Assembly (NCBI GenBank): GCA_002438345.1
Contig: DJUJ01000017.1
Location: 80,110 to 87,314, forward strand
Direction: 5' to 3'
DNA length: 7,205 bases
DNA from: Paenibacillus sp. UBA6285
Lineage (GTDB): Bacteria > Bacillota > Bacilli > Paenibacillales > Paenibacillaceae
The position numbers and the translations under genes were made by a program. The notes under the pieces are model-generated. The model was given only the letters and a program-made list of their open reading frames with translations, was not told where the DNA came from and did no database searches. The first letter of the stretch is position 1; each line of letters starts with the position of its first letter. Of this stretch, positions 5,762 through 7,205 are shown piece after piece.

Positions 5762-6475
5762 TCACATCAAAGGGAGCTCCCCAAATTCCTTATAATTAGT
5801 GAAGATGTAACTAGGCTTATGATCCGTAGCTGGTTGTCTGCCTCTTGGATTGTACCAACAAACCTTCCATCCAGCCGCGAGCGATCCAACTACATCGTTA
5901 GCCCAAGTATCCCCTATATAAAGCGAGTGGTCCGCCGAAGTGCCTGTCTTCTGGTTTACGTGTACGAATATTTCTGGGTCCGGTTTAGCAAGACCGACAG
6001 CATCAGAAATAAAGATCATGTCCTCGGGAATAATCTGATCTAAGCCTAGCCCACGAATCTTACTCATCTGATGATCCTTTGGGCCATTCGTAATAATGCC
6101 TACCTTATGACCGTCCGCAATAAATCGTTCAAGGTGCTCACGTACGCCTTCTATCATGTCGATCGAATATTGACGTCCGATATATGCCGCTTGTACCGCT
6201 GAGGCTTGATCACGATCAATCTGCAAACCATACTCAGCAAAAGCAAGCTCCAGACGGCGCACCCGTGTCTCCTCCAGCGGAATTTCTCCCCGCAAATACA
6301 TCGGCCATAACACATCGCTATGATGTCTCACTTTATAGAATAATTCCGCAAAATCCAGACTACTCTCATCTGGGCTGAGCACTTCCCGTACTGCTTCTTT
6401 AAATGGAACCAGATGATCATACAACGTGTCATCAAGGTCAAAAAAGATTGCCAACTTATTACTTCTTGTTTCCAC
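5762..6475 (-). CDS. HAD-superfamily hydrolase (YjjG/YfnB-like phosphatase)
   Basis: Predicted Mg2+-dependent phosphohydrolase of 237 residues. All four HAD motifs are present: motif I FFDLDDTLYD with nucleophile D13 and D15; motif II ITNG (T129); motif III lysine K164 in GLAKPDPEIF; motif IV IGDTWANDV (D189, D194). An alpha-helical C1 cap occupies about residues 20-115. The resemblance is to YjjG/YfnB-type enzymes that dephosphorylate nucleoside monophosphates or other small phosphates, but cap residues do not fix a substrate. The start is GTG (6475-6473); only a weak SD-like AGGGGC lies about 7 bases upstream, and motif I begins too soon after it for a later start. It is 37 bases downstream of the GNAT gene with no terminator between them, so it is probably the last gene of that operon. 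No ordinary terminator follows; the palindrome array lies downstream. Confidence 0.9.
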   Translation of the reverse strand: METRSNKLAIFFDLDDTLYDHLVPFKEAVREVLSPDESSLDFAELFYKVRHHSDVLWPMYLRGEIPLEETRVRRLELAFAEYGLQIDRDQASAVQAAYIGRQYSIDMIEGVREHLERFIADGHKVGIITNGPKDHQMSKIRGLGLDQIIPEDMIFISDAVGLAKPDPEIFVHVNQKTGTSADHSLYIGDTWANDVVGSLAAGWKVCWYNPRGRQPATDHKPSYIFTNYKEFGELPLM

Positions 6476-6512
6476 TTTAACGCCCCTAACTTGTCATTCT
6501 CTCTAGCTAGCC

Positions 6513-6977
6513 TTAGAAAAAAAGGTTATAGGTATAAAATTCATCATCTCGAATGTAGCCATGCGCTTCATATAACCGCTGCGCGCCTACATTCTCCGTC
6601 ATCGTTGTCAGGGACAAGCCCTTCGTATTCGTAGAAATCGCATAATCTCTAGCACTTTCCAGCAGCATAGCGCCTAGCCCATGCCCTCGGATCTCTGCAG
6701 TAACGAACAAATCATTCAGTATCCAGAGGCGCTCCATCGTCACCGATGAAAATGAAGGATAGAGCTGTGTGAAGCCCCACGAACGTTTTCCGTCACCTTC
6801 TCCCTCTACCACCATAAGAATTACAGATTCATTCAGCCTTAGTCTGTCGGTTAAGAAGGCGCGTGCCCCTTCCCGATCAGAGGCTGCTCCATAGAATACT
6901 CGATATTCATCAAATAATGGTATGAGCCGTTCTAAATCATCTAAAACCACTCGTTCTATACGATAATTGTTCATCAT
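6513..6977 (-). CDS. GNAT family N-acetyltransferase
   Basis: Predicted cytoplasmic acetyl-CoA-dependent N-acetyltransferase of 154 residues, typical single-domain length. The N-terminal strand and helix are YRIERVVLDDLERLIPLFDEYRVFYG. The central strand LWILNDLFVTAEIRGHGLG leads into the CoA pyrophosphate loop R97-G-H-G-L-G102, and the late motif is TENVGAQRLYEAHGYIRDDEFYTY (127-150). It belongs to a different branch from the acetyltransferase at 1643: short, with a D-L-F-V strand before the loop, as in many uncharacterised small GNATs. Two adjacent ATGs (6977 and 6974) are possible starts; an SD-like GTGAG lies 5 bases before the first. A 28-codon frame ends 6 bases upstream, so translation may be coupled. 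It lies between the phosphodiesterase end and the HAD gene on the same strand, suggesting co-transcription. Substrate unknown. Confidence 0.9.
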   Translation of the reverse strand: MMNNYRIERVVLDDLERLIPLFDEYRVFYGAASDREGARAFLTDRLRLNESVILMVVEGEGDGKRSWGFTQLYPSFSSVTMERLWILNDLFVTAEIRGHGLGAMLLESARDYAISTNTKGLSLTTMTENVGAQRLYEAHGYIRDDEFYTYNLFF

Positions 6978-6983
6978 CAGCGC

Positions 6984-7070
6984 TCACTTTCCGGCCTCGC
7001 CCGTTTTAACATCATTGTAAATGGTAACCGAGCCGTTCACCATGGAGAGAACGCCGAATGATTTGGACAA
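6984..7070 (-). CDS. Candidate 28-residue ORF or gene remnant between phosphodiesterase and GNAT
   Basis: A TTG at 7070-7068 opens 28 codons, LSKSFGVLSMVNGSVTIYNDVKTGEAGK, ending at TGA 6986-6984. The TTG lies just 7 bases after the phosphodiesterase stop, in the +1 frame relative to it, and the stop is 6 bases before the acetyltransferase ATG. AAGGAATAAGG upstream gives an SD-like match. The segment reads like real protein. Its SFGVL...NGSV pattern resembles the SFGIL...AGKV end of the phosphodiesterase next to it, so it may be the stub of a duplicated C-terminus. Alternatives are a true small gene starting at TTG or at ATG 7043, or a frameshifted extension of the neighbour. Confidence 0.3.
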   Translation of the reverse strand: MSKSFGVLSMVNGSVTIYNDVKTGEAGK

Positions 7071-7077
7071 TTGACCC

Positions 7078-7205
7078 TTATTCCTTTGAATCGTAGAACA
7101 CATGCCGGGCACTAACCTTACCCGCTTCGATGTCCAATATTCCGAAAGAATACAATTTTTCACGCCGCTTATCTGTAGGAGAACCAGGATTAAATAGCAG
7201 GGTCT
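7078..7205 (-). CDS. YfcE/YsnB-type metallophosphoesterase, C-terminal fragment
   Basis: Only the last 41 residues are inside the window; the gene enters from the right edge. They read TLLFNPGSPTDKRREK followed by LYSFGILDIEAGKVSARHVFYDSKE and a TAA stop at 7080-7078. The NPGSPTDKRR motif and the trailing SFGIL strand are the hallmark end of YfcE/MJ0936-type calcineurin-like phosphodiesterases, cytoplasmic Mn2+-dependent enzymes of about 160-185 residues. The metal-binding DxH and GHxH motifs lie outside the window. In Bacillus the homologue ysnB sits downstream of rph and rdgB, so those genes may lie just beyond the edge; this is inference. It seems to head the minus-strand operon seen here. 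Confidence 0.85.
   Translation of the reverse strand, partial: TLLFNPGSPTDKRREKLYSFGILDIEAGKVSARHVFYDSKE

Overview
The window looks like chromosomal DNA from a low-to-mid GC Gram-positive bacterium, most likely a Paenibacillus or close relative. The reasons are AGGAGG-type ribosome binding sites, sigma-A-like promoters, U-tracted hairpin terminators, a YfcE-type phosphodiesterase end, and a mix of AT- and GC-ending codons. The genus is inferred from protein style, not from a search. No phage, transposase, CRISPR or integration signature is visible, so most of the window is ordinary housekeeping or accessory metabolism.

Layout, left to right. (1) A 5'-truncated oleate hydratase (MCRA family, FAD-dependent) ends at 1489 and is followed by an unusually long, near-perfect hairpin. 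(2) A monocistronic GNAT acetyltransferase (1643-2161, +) has its own promoter. (3) Converging on it is a FrnE-like DsbA-family thiol oxidoreductase (2216-2938, -) with a clean promoter, a perfect SD and a terminator that overlaps the acetyltransferase stop codon. (4) Divergent from it, behind a 270-base spacer holding a possible 19-codon leader ORF and a long-range inverted repeat, is a family 2 glycosyltransferase (3210-4142, +) with its own terminator. (5) Next is a membrane-anchored ApbE-type FAD:protein FMN transferase (4318-5424, +), again with its own promoter and terminator. (6) A 337-base gene-free stretch (5425-5761) carries four related palindromes (TATAGGGA / TCCCTATA type) spaced 51, 62 and 51 bases apart. 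(7) On the minus strand, reading inward from the right edge, an apparent operon holds the C-terminal end of a YfcE-type phosphodiesterase, a 28-codon candidate ORF or remnant, a GNAT acetyltransferase and a HAD phosphatase.

The genes do not form one pathway. Most are single-gene transcription units closed by their own terminators. Only the right-hand minus-strand cluster looks polycistronic. Two neighbours, the FrnE-like oxidoreductase and the ApbE enzyme, are redox-related, but nothing in the sequence ties them together.

The least explained element is the palindrome array between apbE and the HAD gene. Other points worth checking are the Met in place of the usual Glu in the oleate hydratase RGGR(E/M) motif, the C-terminal CX4C of the FrnE-like protein, the small ORF wedged between the phosphodiesterase and the acetyltransferase, and the leader of the glycosyltransferase gene.
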